Shown here piece after piece: positions 22,062 through 33,082 of a stretch of 64,000 nucleotides of DNA. This stretch comes from Aplectana chamaeleonis (Eukaryota; Nematoda; Chromadorea; Rhabditida; Cosmocercidae), in the NCBI GenBank assembly GCA_029168955.1, contig JAPDOI010000132.1, positions 930,001-994,000 on the forward strand. Direction: 5' to 3'. The translations under genes and the position numbers were made by a program. Numbering within the stretch: position 1 is the first letter of the stretch; every line of letters begins with the position of its first letter. Below the pieces are notes generated by a model. The model had not been told where the DNA came from and searched no databases. It saw only the letters and a list, made by a program, of their open reading frames with translations.

Positions 22062-24250
22062 GATTATGAAAGATGCTTCTTGCTTTGTTGCATTCTTTGC
22101 TGAATGCATTTCTTACTAATACATGCCTGAACTTTGACTTTTTTCTTCTCTCCGCGAATAGAGGCCTACGTTCCAGTACCTCTGAAAAGTACTGCTCCGT
22201 TGCTAAAGCTTTTGCCACATTTTTTCAGAGCATGATTTGCAATATTTGAAGTCTAAACCTAATAAAAATATGTTTGAAAAGTCCTTTCAAAGGTATAACA
22301 TGAAAATACAGCTCGGAAAAAGGCAGTGGTGCGATTGCGATCAACACCCTAGGGTCCATATTATATCCCACGACAGATCGGCTGCAGAACACTGCGACGT
22401 CATTGTTGCTTAGGGCTAGGAAAACCCTACAAGAAACTAGATCGAACTATCAGTCGCTCTCTCTGGTACCCGTCGCACAACAGACAGCCGCGATAGCTAC
22501 CGAGTACATGGCTTTCACATTTCAGAACATACATTCCTTCTCGTGCCCGACCGCGACAGGTGCAGAGTGATCTTACGACATCACATCTGTACTGTGTCGA
22601 CCTGGTCTCCCCACGACTTGCGACGGTTGACTGAACCTGTCGCGATCGCAGAATTCTGGTATGGCCTCTTTGAGAGTGCGACGCGATCGTGTGCACGGCG
22701 ATGCGGCAATCGCTTCGCCGTGTAATGCACAGCGATGCGATCAAGGCACCTTTTGCCGAACTGCGCGATTCAAACAATATTTGAGGCGGGTGCGTCTAAA
22801 TGTGCTGCGACCTGGTCGTGCGACACGACCAGATTGATATTACTAGTCGATCGCGTCGCAGTTCGATAGCTTTCTGAAAGTGGCCTATAACAATGTACGA
22901 AGAATGTGGTTGGTAATGACTCTTGGCTAAATTTCGTAATTGATTGGCCGAACGGCTGGTACTTTAGTTGAGTCTTGGTTTATCCTTCTTATTTCTTGTT
23001 TCTTTCTGCTCTGTTTTTGTTTCCTTCTTGTTGATTGTTGCGGGAAGAGGCTTTTCTCATTATGGAAGGTACTGAAGCTTATTCCAAGCGATTTTTCAGG
23101 TAATTCAGTGATTTAAACCAGGATTCGTGAGAGAAAAAAAAGTTTAAATGTTCAAGGATAGCATGAATGAGGCCTCACTTGGACTCTCGGTGGAAAAAAC
23201 CTTTGAAAACGGCGATCTTTTCGGCAACTTTTTGAGGTTTATTAGAGCGATTTTGAAAGGAATGTTGCAGCCCGAAAAAATGCAAATTGCCTTCATGCAC
23301 AAAAGGAAGCTTGTACCTGCAACACCCAATAGTATTTAACAAATATGAACCTGAAGGAAACAAAAAAAGAAGAGGAAACCAAAACCCATTTTGAATATCT
23401 CTGCAGATTCGACCCTAAACTTAAGCCCCTTTTACAGCTCTTTTACTGTCCGACATCGGGCAATGCTATCCGACGTCGCGCGCGGCGCCCTGAGGCCTGT
23501 GATAGAGCAACCGATAATTTCGATCATCCCACTATCAACGGAGTAATTCCGCACCGACGTTGAGCGCCTTGTTGCGACGTCGGTCATCCATCGTCGCCTT
23601 CCGCCACTCAACGATGAAGCAGCCCTGTCCTATAACGTGTCGAACGGCATCGTCCGGCAAACTGTGGAGGGGGCTTTAGTGCATCTACCGCAACCGCATC
23701 ACCGCCTTTTTCCGTTTGTGGTGGACTATTTGATATCAGATGAAAATATAGTTTTCAGACGTTGGAATATACTAATCGGAGGGTTGGTTCGAGTATTTCA
23801 AGAATAAGATTCGTTGTTTAAGCGCAATCTTTTTTAGATAGCTAAGTTTCTATACATGTACTTTCACATATGAAAAATGAAATAATCTCGACGTGAACTA
23901 TTCCAATGTTAAGGCATGAGAAATGTGTACTTCATCTTTCTCATAGGTGATTTTTGCGAGTTTTAGTCATATTTCGAAAAGTATGAAGCCGAATATGTAC
24001 TGCAACATTTGTTGCATAATTCTGTATGTAGCTGTTCCTGTATGAGGAAGAATTTCTCGTACTATTATTGTTTCACTACTTGTTCATGTACAATCAAATG
24101 ATAAATTCATCAATAAATTTATAAGTCTAAACTTTGTATTATCTTATGTGACACGGCAGCAGGTTATCCCCGAATTGTGATCTCCACTGCTGGCTGTTAG
24201 AGAGCCTAACAGCCAGTAGTAGGCGTCAGGACTGGAGGGTTCCCTGCTAG
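22062..24250. other. Unassigned sequence
   Basis: 22430-22880 carries cgatcgcgt / gcgatcg words and may be a decayed palindromic element. 23440-23690 is GC-rich (tccgacgtcgcgcgcggcgc). No exon is supported. Confidence 0.42.
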
Positions 24251-24289
24251 CGTTTTACGCTGTTCTAAGCTCCGCCCACTGGGCAGAAG

Positions 24290-24535
24290 CCGTGGTTTCA
24301 TATTTGCCCGCGGTCCGAACGTGAAGTGCCGTGATGCAGATTTGCGTTCGGAACGCGCAGACTTCCGTACTGACCGCGCCGGTATATCGGTTGAAACGCG
24401 CGCAATGATGCGGTCGGAACGTCGCCAATTCCGGTCCGACCGCGCTAATTACCGGTCGGAACGCGCGCAATGGTGCGGTCGGAACGTCGCCGATCCCGAA
24501 GTCGGGCCTATTGTTGCGCGCGGTCGGTCCTCATA
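24290..24535. repeat. GACCGCGCGCAA repeat cluster 2
   Basis: Units such as cggtcggaacgcgcgcaatg repeat at about 50-60 bp. They are related to the cluster at 20.4 kb. Confidence 0.65.
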
Positions 24536-24884
24536 TTCGTCTGAGTTTACGGTTTGTCCTCTCAATCCACGCGAAGTTACGAACCTAGGAAATTGGGGTA
24601 TGGCACATAATTTTGCAACGCAGTGTAGACATATGCTTTCCGTTTTCGATTTAGTCTGATGCATGGAACAGACGGTTGGCCGTGCGAGGTTGGTGGCCTC
24701 ACTGGAGAATGGAGTTTCAAATCGCGCGGGGTGATCTACTGTCGCAGCCCCGTCCATTCATTAGACTAAAATTATCACGCGAACTCTACAAATTTTTGGA
24801 ACAATTATTAATAAACATAGTTATCATCGTCAAGTGCGTCGTTATCTTCTTCAGTTTCTTACGAGCTGTAGTCTTGAGCATTAG

Positions 24885-25365
24885 TGCGCCCAGAAGAAGG
24901 GTGCTATCGCAGCAGGGAAAGGAGCGGAGCAGTTGACCACGCCCATTTTTCCGCGCCGCGCTTAAACTGGGCACCAACACGGGGTTTTCCTTTCCTTCCG
25001 GGGCGGCATGCACGTACGCGGCGGGTTAGGTTGGGTCTAGGCAGGGTTTGAAGCGTCGCGCGTTTGATGATAGCGGCGCGAGGGCTGAAAGGGGGTTAGG
25101 CTAGCACTGAAAAATCTTTTCCTCGCAAACCCTACCAAGGAGGGTGGGGCAGCCGAAACCCCGTTGAGACCCCAACTATTGATTATCTCCAGCACTCGCA
25201 TAACAATCATGAAATGCGCCGACGCCCCAAACCCTGCCTAACCCCAACCTAACCCGCCGCGTACGTGCATGCCGCCCCCGAAATCAGGAGAGTTGTCATG
25301 GAGCGCGAAAAAAGCGCGATGACCAAGTACCCCTGCTGCGATAGCGCCAAAAGAAGGCAAGCGCT
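24885..25365. repeat. Foldback element, about 480 bp
   Basis: Left end agaagaagggtgctatcgca pairs with right end tgcgatagcgccaaaagaag. Further in, cggcatgcacgtacgcggcg (25003 onwards) is matched by its inverse ending at 25272. The arms are GC-rich and about 200 nt long. Confidence 0.75.
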
Positions 25366-25654
25366 AGCACGCTTTACTAATTACCTCCGATCAGCTCACT
25401 CACCCATGCTGCCCCTGGCTCTCCTAGCGGCTCGAACCGATTCTCTCATTTGAGCAAACAGTATGAGGGCATTGCGAAGACCCATTTGAAACGAAACCAC
25501 AGATTAATGCGATCTCATGATTCGTCGGCTCGTTGAATGCAATGTCCTCTATGCCTTTCCACATACCTATGTTATAAAGCCTCATAAAAATAAATGAGGC
25601 CTGAACATAGGCTAATAATACACCCACTCTTACCTATGGTGGTCTTTTAACTCA

Positions 25655-25702
25655 ATGACATCTTGCTGGACGGTTTTCCTCACCGTCGTTTCGGTCAATC
25701 AG
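25655..25702 (+). CDS. Possible signal-peptide exon
   Basis: ATG is followed by 15 mostly hydrophobic codons (TSCWTVFLTVVSVNQ) and a strong donor, CAG|gtaagc, phase 0. It could be the first exon of the Thr-rich gene 2.4 kb downstream, but that would need at least one intermediate exon changing phase from 0 to 2, which I did not find. Confidence 0.22.
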
Positions 25703-25854
25703 GTAAGCTTTTTTCTAGTAAATCCACTGCATGAGGGAGTTCGGGAAATTACAAGAAACGCACATCAACATCAGCTGTCACCGCGGTGCTGTTATAAAGA
25801 GCTACCGTTCAGGGTCAAGTAATTGCCTTTAATGGGCCGCTGCTATAGCTGTGC

Positions 25855-26090
25855 CATTCAAATAATTTCGAATCGAATTACTCGATTAATTGCCCCTCGA
25901 ATTCGGAATTTCTAAAAACGCGCCATTCAAATACTGTTAGATTTTTGACCCCGGAAATGGTGCCATCCAAATATTATTGAAAATTCTTATCTTAAAAAAG
26001 GGGTCATTTGAATCCATTCGATATACGAGACCTACCATTTGAATGAAGATTCGAATTCGAATAATTTCGAGAAGTTTCGAATACATCTGC
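25855..26090. repeat. Degenerate TTCGAAT-rich block
   Basis: Scattered tttcgaat and gaattcg motifs (for example ataatttcgaatcgaattac) resemble the arrays at 34 kb but have no clear period. Confidence 0.45.
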
Positions 26091-26310
26091 CCCGTCGTTG
26101 TTATTTATGGTATACGGTAGGTGCCTTTGTGATTGGTTTGGCTGACCTGGCCACGTAAACAGATTTTGAAATCCGCGCCACACCTCATTCTGATGAATTC
26201 GAAATCAATTTTCGCCTTGTTGCGTGTAACAGAATTCAATTCAAAAATCCTCGGCGACTACCTCGGATTTGTGCTGTAAGCTTTTTTATTATTATCCGTT
26301 TATACTATTA

Positions 26311-26514
26311 GGCCCCCGTCATAGTCGGCCGATCGGGGGTGGTGGCCATCGTGTATCAACACCCCTGAGGAGGCGGGGGAAACGGGAAAGGAGCGAGGTT
26401 CCTGATTGGACGCAACACGGGTTGCGTCCAATCAGGAATCTCGCTCCTCCCCCGTTTCCCCCGCCTCCTTAGGGGTGTTGATAAACATTGGCCACCACCC
26501 GCCGATCGGCATTA
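26311..26514. repeat. Long near-perfect palindrome (MITE)
   Basis: Arms of about 100 nt meet at cctgattggacgcaac (26401-26416) and its exact inverse (26421-26436) with only 4 bases between. It begins ggcccccgtcatagtcggcc after TTA. Related single ends are seen at 33417 and 39399. A cruciform or long hairpin can form. Confidence 0.82.
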
Positions 26515-26782
26515 GCCCGCCCGGTCGATAAGCATCTACGTCATACGACTCAGGTGTAAATAATGCACCCTTTTTGGCCGGATTGAGCATGCCTGTGCCG
26601 TCCGTGGCCGTCGCGGTCGATACGCATGTGATACATTGCTCACTTACAATGGACGTGTTCAAAGCGTTAAAGGCATTCGCAAACAGGAATTGCATTCAGT
26701 ACCTATTGGGCATCTGTAACAAAACTGCTTATAATCCCCCCGAGCTGCTGTTCTAAAGAAAAGACGGCCGTTTTCTATGGAG

Positions 26783-27092
26783 TAGGGGCTCTCTACACAC
26801 CGAAGGAGTTGTCTCGCCATTCGCGGCTCGGATTCCACTCGGAACTTGGACTCTGGTTCATTCCAAGTGAACTCCCGTTTTCGATTATCACAGCGCGGAA
26901 CGGAGGTATTTTTTTCGGAAACTCCTTATTAATAGATTTATTTCACCGAGGCTCACCGCTCCTTGCTGGTGATAATCGAAATGCACAGGTCACTAGGGGT
27001 TTGTCAGAGTCTAACTAGTTGAGTTGGGTAGCATGACGTTTCGAACTGCAAAAACGGGACAACTCCTCCCACCGTGTGTAGGGAGCCCCTAT
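26783..27092. repeat. Palindromic MITE family B, copy 1
   Basis: Left end taggggctctctacacaccg and right end cgtgtgtagggagccccta, with ggagttgtctcgcc and ggacaactcct inside. A shorter copy lies at 51159-51305. Confidence 0.8.
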
Positions 27093-27639
27093 CCCGTTTT
27101 CTGTATCTATCACACCTTACAAAGCGAGCAGTAATCTTCCGTAAATTTGGGAGCGGATTTCATTATAGTGTCCTACGCTCAAAATAAACCCAATGGACAA
27201 AGTTTGGTTGAATGGCATTTTTCGAACTTTGAGCAGAGTAGTAGCGCCGTGTTCCTGCCACGCAATTACATTGACTGCTCACCTGAGCTGTTTTCAAGTT
27301 GTGGATTCAGAAATATTCGAAAAATTATTTGATAAATTTCGATTCAAATTTTTTCGAATATATTTGATGTTCCGTGTTCTCGTGCAGAGCACAACTATAG
27401 CAGCCGCCAATCGCTACTTGTATAGAACTACTGCTTCCTCAAAAAAAGCATTTTCAGGCATGCCAGCCGACTCATATGGTGCCGATGGATGATCCCCTGA
27501 CAGCATTCGATCGTATACAAGGCCTATTTACCCTGAAACCAAAAGATGGCCCTAAACCGACAGAGAAAAACGGGTGAGCTTCGTGAACTTGAAATCAAAA
27601 AGACCTGTTGAAGGGTATGCAGGCTATAAAACGGCGAAA

Positions 27640-27775
27640 TTCACTTGGTTCCTACGCGTGCTGGTGTGGAGTGGAGGTTAGAGGCAGTGAGAGACCGTAG
27701 GGCAGACGAAGGCCGAGGCGTCGCGCGCGCCGCTCGCGTCTCGAGTGATGTGAATTTCGACGTTTTATACAGGGT
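27640..27775. repeat. Repeat G, copy 1
   Basis: ataaaacggcgaaattcact to gatgtgaatttcgacgtttt. It is the inverse-type relative of 43305-43480, and similar GC-rich blocks occur at 59305-59430 and 60090-60200. Confidence 0.6.
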
Positions 27776-28091
27776 ACATAGCATGGCAGATGCTAACTAA
27801 GGTCGTTATTGTGTGACAGGCCTGCAATAGATAAGCACCTCTTCCTTTAATGAATAGCAAACTATATAGTTGGAGCCGATTCCTGTACCACATTTTGAAG
27901 GGTTTCCCATTCATATAGATCGGTCGGGACAGACTTTCGCTGAAAGGCCTTTGATAAAGGTTTGCAAGTGTGGCCTGTATGGGAATGCACAGCTCCCATC
28001 ATGTCAAATTGAGGGCTAAAATGCTACTCTTGTATTGCAGAGTTTTTTGAAACAACAATGTTCGCAAAACTCAATTAGGCAAACATTCCAG

Positions 28092-28250
28092 GGTATTCTC
28101 AAGCACTGCTCCAGCTTCACAGCCAACAACAGTATCAACGTCTACACCGACACCAACAACAAGTACAAGTACACCAGCACAAACTATCATTTCAACAACA
28201 GGGACAACAACTGCACCTGAAATTACAACCATACGTGGAACAACAAATAG
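28092..28250 (+). CDS. Thr-rich exon 1, apparent GC donor
   Basis: A 159-nt exon. The acceptor acattccag is followed by one base that completes a previous codon, then VFSSTAPASQPTTVSTSTPT and more Thr/Ser, ending GTTN plus AG of an Arg codon. The donor is AG|gcaagt, the usual form of the rare GC-AG intron class. The phase matches the next exon exactly. Confidence 0.65.
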
Positions 28251-31200
28251 GCAAGTCCTTACCATGACTATGCAAAAACGAACTGTTATGGCAACACAAC
28301 GAAATTGTGACCGACCTGAGAAGGCTTTTATTGCACCAACCAGCTCTTGCTCTACTGGCTGTTTGATCCATCTTTAAATTATAACCAAGACTTTTCGGAA
28401 CTGTTCAATATCCGTATTTCCAGAGATTTTGGAAGGCATGCAAAGGCAGCGCGCCGAAGCTCGTAAGGCGCTATTCATATGTACTGCTCAACGCCAGCCG
28501 TGCGTGCCGCGCTTGCGGAAACTATGAATACTCCAGCGCCGACGCCATGGCGGAGCGGTGAAGCTGGAATGAATGAGACGATCGATAAATAATATCAGTG
28601 GATGAAAACGCCAAGGCGTTCCGGGTGGCAGTATGAATACTGCAGCGGCGACGCTATGGCAGAGCGTGACGCGCGTGCCGCGCTGGCGTTGAGTAGTATG
28701 AATAGCGCCTAACGCGGTTGAAATGTAGCGGCCTTTTACTGGGACACCCAAAAGTCTAATTTTGCTCGGTTTTATAAAGTGATCTCGCCTACTTGCTTAT
28801 AAGTTTTTCATGGTCTGCATTATCTATATGGAGTAACAATATTGTACCAGTTACAAATCTAGTAAGCTTTTTCGCAGTATCGATTGATTTTGTCAGCCAT
28901 TACAGCCTTGTTCCGGGGTAAAACATATGTACGCTCGAAAGAAAGAGCTCTGGATGCTGTTTCTAAATATGCCCCTGTTTACCCGAATGGTCCAATTTGA
29001 ACGAAATTATGACCAAACGACGCTTTGCGGTGCAAAAAAAGCGCCTGAAACGTCAAGATTCATGCGCGGTATTGTGGCGTAAGAGCTCAAACGCCTCCTT
29101 TTCTATTCTGAAAGCATGCGTTTTGTTTGAATAAAAACTAGGATTTCTATTCAGGGTACCTTCGACGACTAGCTCTTCTAATGAGGAAAGCCTCAGCACC
29201 GCCACCACGTCAATACCAACCTCTGCGCCAGCAAGCACTACTACATCAAGTCAACCCATACCCGAAACAACGGATGCGACAGCTGAACCTGCAACAGAAA
29301 CGACGGAGAGGACAACACAACGGCTAGTTATCTTGAATTTTTAATGTGAACTTTGTTAGTTTTGAAGGCAGTGTTCACGATAAATCTCGGGTTTGAGTAT
29401 TCAGTGTGCAACATCACCTACGCGGGTAAATGATGGAGGGGATAGGGTCTGAGAAAGCAGCGAAAACGGGCCAGAAAACGGTAAAAACGATGGCGAAGTG
29501 AATATTCCGCTAGCCCAGTACGCCTGCTCATATCCCCCCTGACGAGCTTGTGACGCCGCGGATCTTTTTGATGGCAAATTGCCAAGAAACTCGGCCACGT
29601 CCCGCCTGATCGATTCCCGCACATTTTACCATTAGCGCACGCTTGCGGAAACTACCAGAGCCCGTTTTTCATTGCAATGGGCATCACGTGAGGTCGAAAG
29701 CGTTTTTTCAAGAGGTTTCCACAAAATATTGAGTTTTTTGTTATAACTCTGTTATTTCATGCCACATTTTTGAGGTGAAAACTGTGTTATAGCTTATTCA
29801 AATTGACACTACCCCCACATGACTTACAATTAGTGAAACCGTTCAGATTGTCCTATAAATTCGCGGAAAATTCTTGAAAAAAGGGGTTCCTCCCAGCCTG
29901 ATGCTCAAGCCTGTGTATGTAAATGAACCTATCGTAGAGCCCATTTAACGAAAATATCACGGCCTCGCAATGCAATTGTAGGGTTTCACCTTAATCTTTT
30001 GCCCTTTAGCATTCAGATCAGGGCAAATTTTCAATTACCAAAGATATTCTATCCGTCTGAGCATATTTAGGCGTCATTCATAGTTCTCACCGAAAGCGCG
30101 GCACGCGCGTGACGCGCGGGACGAGCGGTGGACTATGAAATTTTTCACCGCGCGGGACGAGCGGGAAGCCACTATGAAATCTCCGGCGGCACCGCCATGG
30201 CGCGGCGGGTAAAAGTCGGGCCTTCACTGTGACATGCGCAGAAATTCCTGACTTGCATTTGCGTATGCGGTAGCGCAGGATTGTTCCAGAGTTATTTATG
30301 TTGGAGTGGACTCGACTTATGTTGGAGTGGACTCAAATCGAGAAGCAAGTATTGATTGATGCGGTGAAACCGCTACGACGGTTTGGGCGGCGCCGCCATG
30401 GCAGCGCTGGGGTAGACTATGAAAGTTCTGACCGCGCGTGCCACGCGGAAAAAAATTCACACGCGTGCCGCGCTTGCGGCGAGGACTATGAATGACGCCT
30501 TAGATAATCTTGTAGTTGAAACTATAGACATTAAAGTACAAAAATTGATTTTTAATGACGCGCGACGCGAAAAGAGCGCGTCTGAAGCAAATCAAGCTGC
30601 AAATGGCTTGGGCTGAGGGGACATTTGAGCGCTGGGTCCTGAAGGGATTGCCGGATTACGGTAGCCAAAATATGCCGAAGTCCTATCATCATTGGCTTTA
30701 GTAAGCTCGTCCACGCCCTGAACCTGTGCTTACGTTAGAAATCGCTATTTTACCTTCCTCTGAGCGCTTTTCTTCGCTGTTTCTTCACTACTCGATAGCT
30801 CACGACCAACAACCCCACTTTTGAGTCGAACTCAAATATGATATTCATCGTGAACACAGCCTTTGAGCTCAGGTTGGTCGTTTTCTGCACCTATTTTACC
30901 TTCCAGTAAACTAGGCCTGAAAAGTTTTGAGAAAAATTCGACTCAGAACTCTCCCAGCGGCTTATTTAGGGTGCTGAACACGAATCAGAGGTTTATTCGT
31001 CGTTTTCGACTTAAAGGCAGTGTCCACGATAAATCTCGTCCTCGGTTTTTGGCCGGAAACCGAAAGTTCGGGGTCTCGTTGGAGCACTGGGGTCGAAAGA
31101 ACGAACGAAAACGAGCCCGAAAGAGCTTCATACGGCTCCGAAGCCCGCTCTCGCTAGCCCTTCCGCTCGCGGTCGAGTTTTCCGAGGAACAGTTTGGTCC

Positions 31201-33082
31201 TCTTCTACGTTAGTATTGGAGCGCGAGCGCGGCTGAGTTTTAGCATTGGGGCGCATTCGCGCACGCTGACTACTTCAGGCCCATGCCCGGGCAACTCATC
31301 CACCGTTGAAATCTGGTTTTCAAGAAGAAGAGCTGATTTTGGATGTTTCGCAGCGTTTTTCATGATTCTTTCTTCACTGATGAAACAGTCAAACTCTAAT
31401 CCTTCGTTTCCTGGTAGAAACTCGAGAACGGTTTTTATCGTGGACACTGCCTTTAACTCGTACATAGCTTCCCATCAGGAAAAACTGAGGGCAAAATGCG
31501 ACTTCTGACGATTTTCGAAAGGCTACTCGAAAGGCTCTATTGATGTGTCTCAAACTGTTTCTCTGGCAGTTATTCGAGGTGCTTAACACTAATCTGAGGT
31601 TCCTTTATCGATTTTTGACAGCTTGCGGAAGATTACAGTTGGTATACGATGTATGCTCAAAGTCTCAGACTCAAAATATCTTGAAATCGGGGGTGCTAGA
31701 TACGAATTCATCGATTCGAAAAGGCATTTGTCGATTTTCAAAGTGCTAAGATACATTTTGTCCACTAAATAGCATGTTACCTACCGTAACTTACTGTAAA
31801 CATCAGAAGTGCGACAAAAGGACCCCAGATTCGTTTTCAGAACCTTAATCACAACCCCTACACACAAGTTTTGAGCTTGAGCCTAATCCGAAAAAAAAAT
31901 CAAAGTACTGTGCTTTTCCGGGCCAAATTCCGGTCCGCAATTGCGTCTCGACACGCTTCGCGGCCGCACGCTTCCGAGTCGGAAGAGTTTCCAGCGCCGC
32001 AGCAGCCGACCTGTTGACTCTAGGTGGGTTTCCGAATCTGGAAACTTGAAAAAATGTAGAAAACTGTATAAAAAAGCCACATCGAGTCGGCTTTGGCGGT
32101 GGAAACTCGGCTGATTCGAGCGCGTGCGGCCGCAAAGCGTGTCGAGACGCAATTGCGAACCGGAATTTGGCGCAGAGAAGCAAAATACCTTAGAAGATGC
32201 CTGATAACTCTCTCGTGAAGCTTGAAAAACGCTCTCAACCTCTTGGAATCAGCAGCTCGAAGCAGAATAGTACGGTATTGTATGCACGAGAAGGACGCGT
32301 CATGCTGACTGCGAAGCCTACTGAGGTTTCATAATTCAGTTTAATTTCCAGAAGCACTACAGTAACAGAGGCAACAAATCCAGCAACAACTGTAACCGTG
32401 TCAATTTCAATTTTGACTAATACTACAATGGCAATGCCATCGATTCCTAGAACTACATTATCCCCCAACGACTTCGTGGTTAAATGGTGCGTACGACTAT
32501 ATACTATTCGGTGGTGAATTAAAGAATGTGGTCTGCAAGCCAAGGTACTCGATCTAGTATCTACCTCCAGTAAAATATCATTCTTTAGGACCTGTTCATC
32601 GGCATTGGTACAGGTAGAGACCATCCATTCATGGGTTCCATCTCAGAACTGGTTCTACCGAGAACTGCTCAATAGAAGTCTTCTACAGCTGGAGCGTCAC
32701 TCTGGCAGGGCAATCAGCGAATTCGGCATCGTCCGGCGAAAAATTGCGTGAGTTCAGAACTACTCTAAAATTTGGCTCAATATGGAAGCCAGAATGGAGA
32801 GAAAATCAACTCTTTTCTCCGATGTATTATTTTCAGCAGCACACAGAAGGACGGTCGCGAAACGTTTAGCGAGCTGTTTTACATAGAGCACGTTCTGAAG
32901 CCCTGCAGCACGCTGAAAGAATTCGTACGTAAAGCTGTATCATGGAGTAAAGATGTGAGTTCGGTGATAAATCAGCTGAATTCCTAACCGTCTCCAGCGA
33001 ACTCTTTCAGATCCCCCGAGCAGTTGTGGCCTGCCGATGTGAAGTGCCTGTCGAGATATACAAAGTTAAGATCTTTGGCTAG
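28092..33082 (+). CDS. Thr/Ser-rich (mucin-like) secreted or surface protein gene, 3' portion
   Basis: Six plus-strand exons join in frame and give 269 residues before a TAG stop. The first three exons are almost pure Thr/Ser/Pro/Ala, as in heavily O-glycosylated mucin-like proteins. The last three encode a compact region with four Cys (TCSSAL, LKPCST, ACRCEV) that I do not recognise. The three Thr-rich exons are all multiples of three (159, 168 and 135 nt) with the same entry and exit phase, so they could be skipped or duplicated freely. The 5' end and any signal peptide were not found with certainty. I infer secretion from composition only. The introns hold several inverted-repeat elements. 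Confidence 0.72.
28465..28711. repeat. Palindromic MITE, about 245 bp
   Basis: Ends aaggcgctattcatatgtac and, inverted, agtatgaatagcgcctaa. Both arms contain gcgtgccgcgc and the block around gccatggc. It lies between the first two Thr-rich exons. Confidence 0.75.
29155..29322 (+). CDS. Thr-rich exon 2
   Basis: A 168-nt exon after acceptor tttctattcag. It completes Arg and reads VPSTTSSSNEESLSTATTSI, then PTSAPASTTTSSQPIPETTD, ending in a Glu/Thr-rich tail. The phase-consistent end is CG|gctagt, a second, weaker GC donor. A GT three bases further on (gttatc) would break phase with exon 3. Confidence 0.6.
30068..30502. repeat. TIR element with GC-rich arms, about 435 bp
   Basis: Ends taggcgtcattcatagt and ctatgaatgacgccttag. 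The arms share ggcgccgccatggc and ctatgaaa blocks with the element at 28465, so the two are related. It is intronic to the Thr-rich gene. Confidence 0.7.
31013..31455. repeat. TIR element, AAAGGCAGTG type
   Basis: Left aaaggcagtgtccacgataa and right tatcgtggacactgccttt are inverted copies. The interior differs from families A and E. A similar pair of ends frames 54155-54465, and a single end is seen at 29365. Confidence 0.68.
31556..31870. repeat. Dispersed repeat F, partial copy
   Basis: Contains gaggtgcttaacactaatct, 'cgatttttgacagcttgcgg' and 'acctaccgtaacttactgta'. It ends where the family C MITE at 31906 begins. Confidence 0.58.
31906..32187. repeat. Palindromic MITE family C, copy 1
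   Basis: Arms of about 110 nt pair from tactgtgcttttccgggcca to its inverse. They include ccggtccgcaattgcgtctc and gcggccgc near the stem. Two more copies lie at 39904 and 63718. This one is in the last large intron of the Thr-rich gene. Confidence 0.85.
32352..32486 (+). CDS. Thr-rich exon 3
   Basis: A 135-nt exon after acceptor taatttccag: STTVTEATNPATTVTVSIS, then Thr/Pro-rich sequence ending DFVVK plus TG of a Trp codon. The donor is gtgcgt and a 102-nt intron follows. It links the mucin-like part to the Cys-containing C-terminal part. Confidence 0.7.
32589..32747 (+). CDS. Unknown-function C-terminal domain, exon 4
   Basis: A 159-nt exon after acceptor attctttag. It completes Trp and reads TCSSALVQVETIHSWVPSQN, then WFYRELLNRSLLQLERHSGR and ends FGIVRRKI plus GC. 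The donor is gtgagt. It contains one Cys and an amphipathic segment. I do not recognise the family. Confidence 0.7.
32837..32954 (+). CDS. Unknown-function C-terminal domain, exon 5
   Basis: A 118-nt exon after acceptor tattattttcag. It completes Ala and reads STQKDGRETFSELFYIEHVL, then KPCSTLKEFVRKAVSWSKD. It exits in phase 0 at GAT|gtgagt. The intron after it is 56 nt. Confidence 0.7.
33011..33082 (+). CDS. Unknown-function C-terminal domain, terminal exon
   Basis: A 72-nt exon after acceptor aactctttcag. It reads IPRAVVACRCEVPVEIYKVK, then IFG and TAG. The ACRCEV pair of Cys may form disulphides in a secreted protein. A nearer possible acceptor (tctccag) would run into TGA after 14 codons, so this start was chosen. 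Confidence 0.68.
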   Translation: MPRAVVACRCEVPVEIYKVKIFG

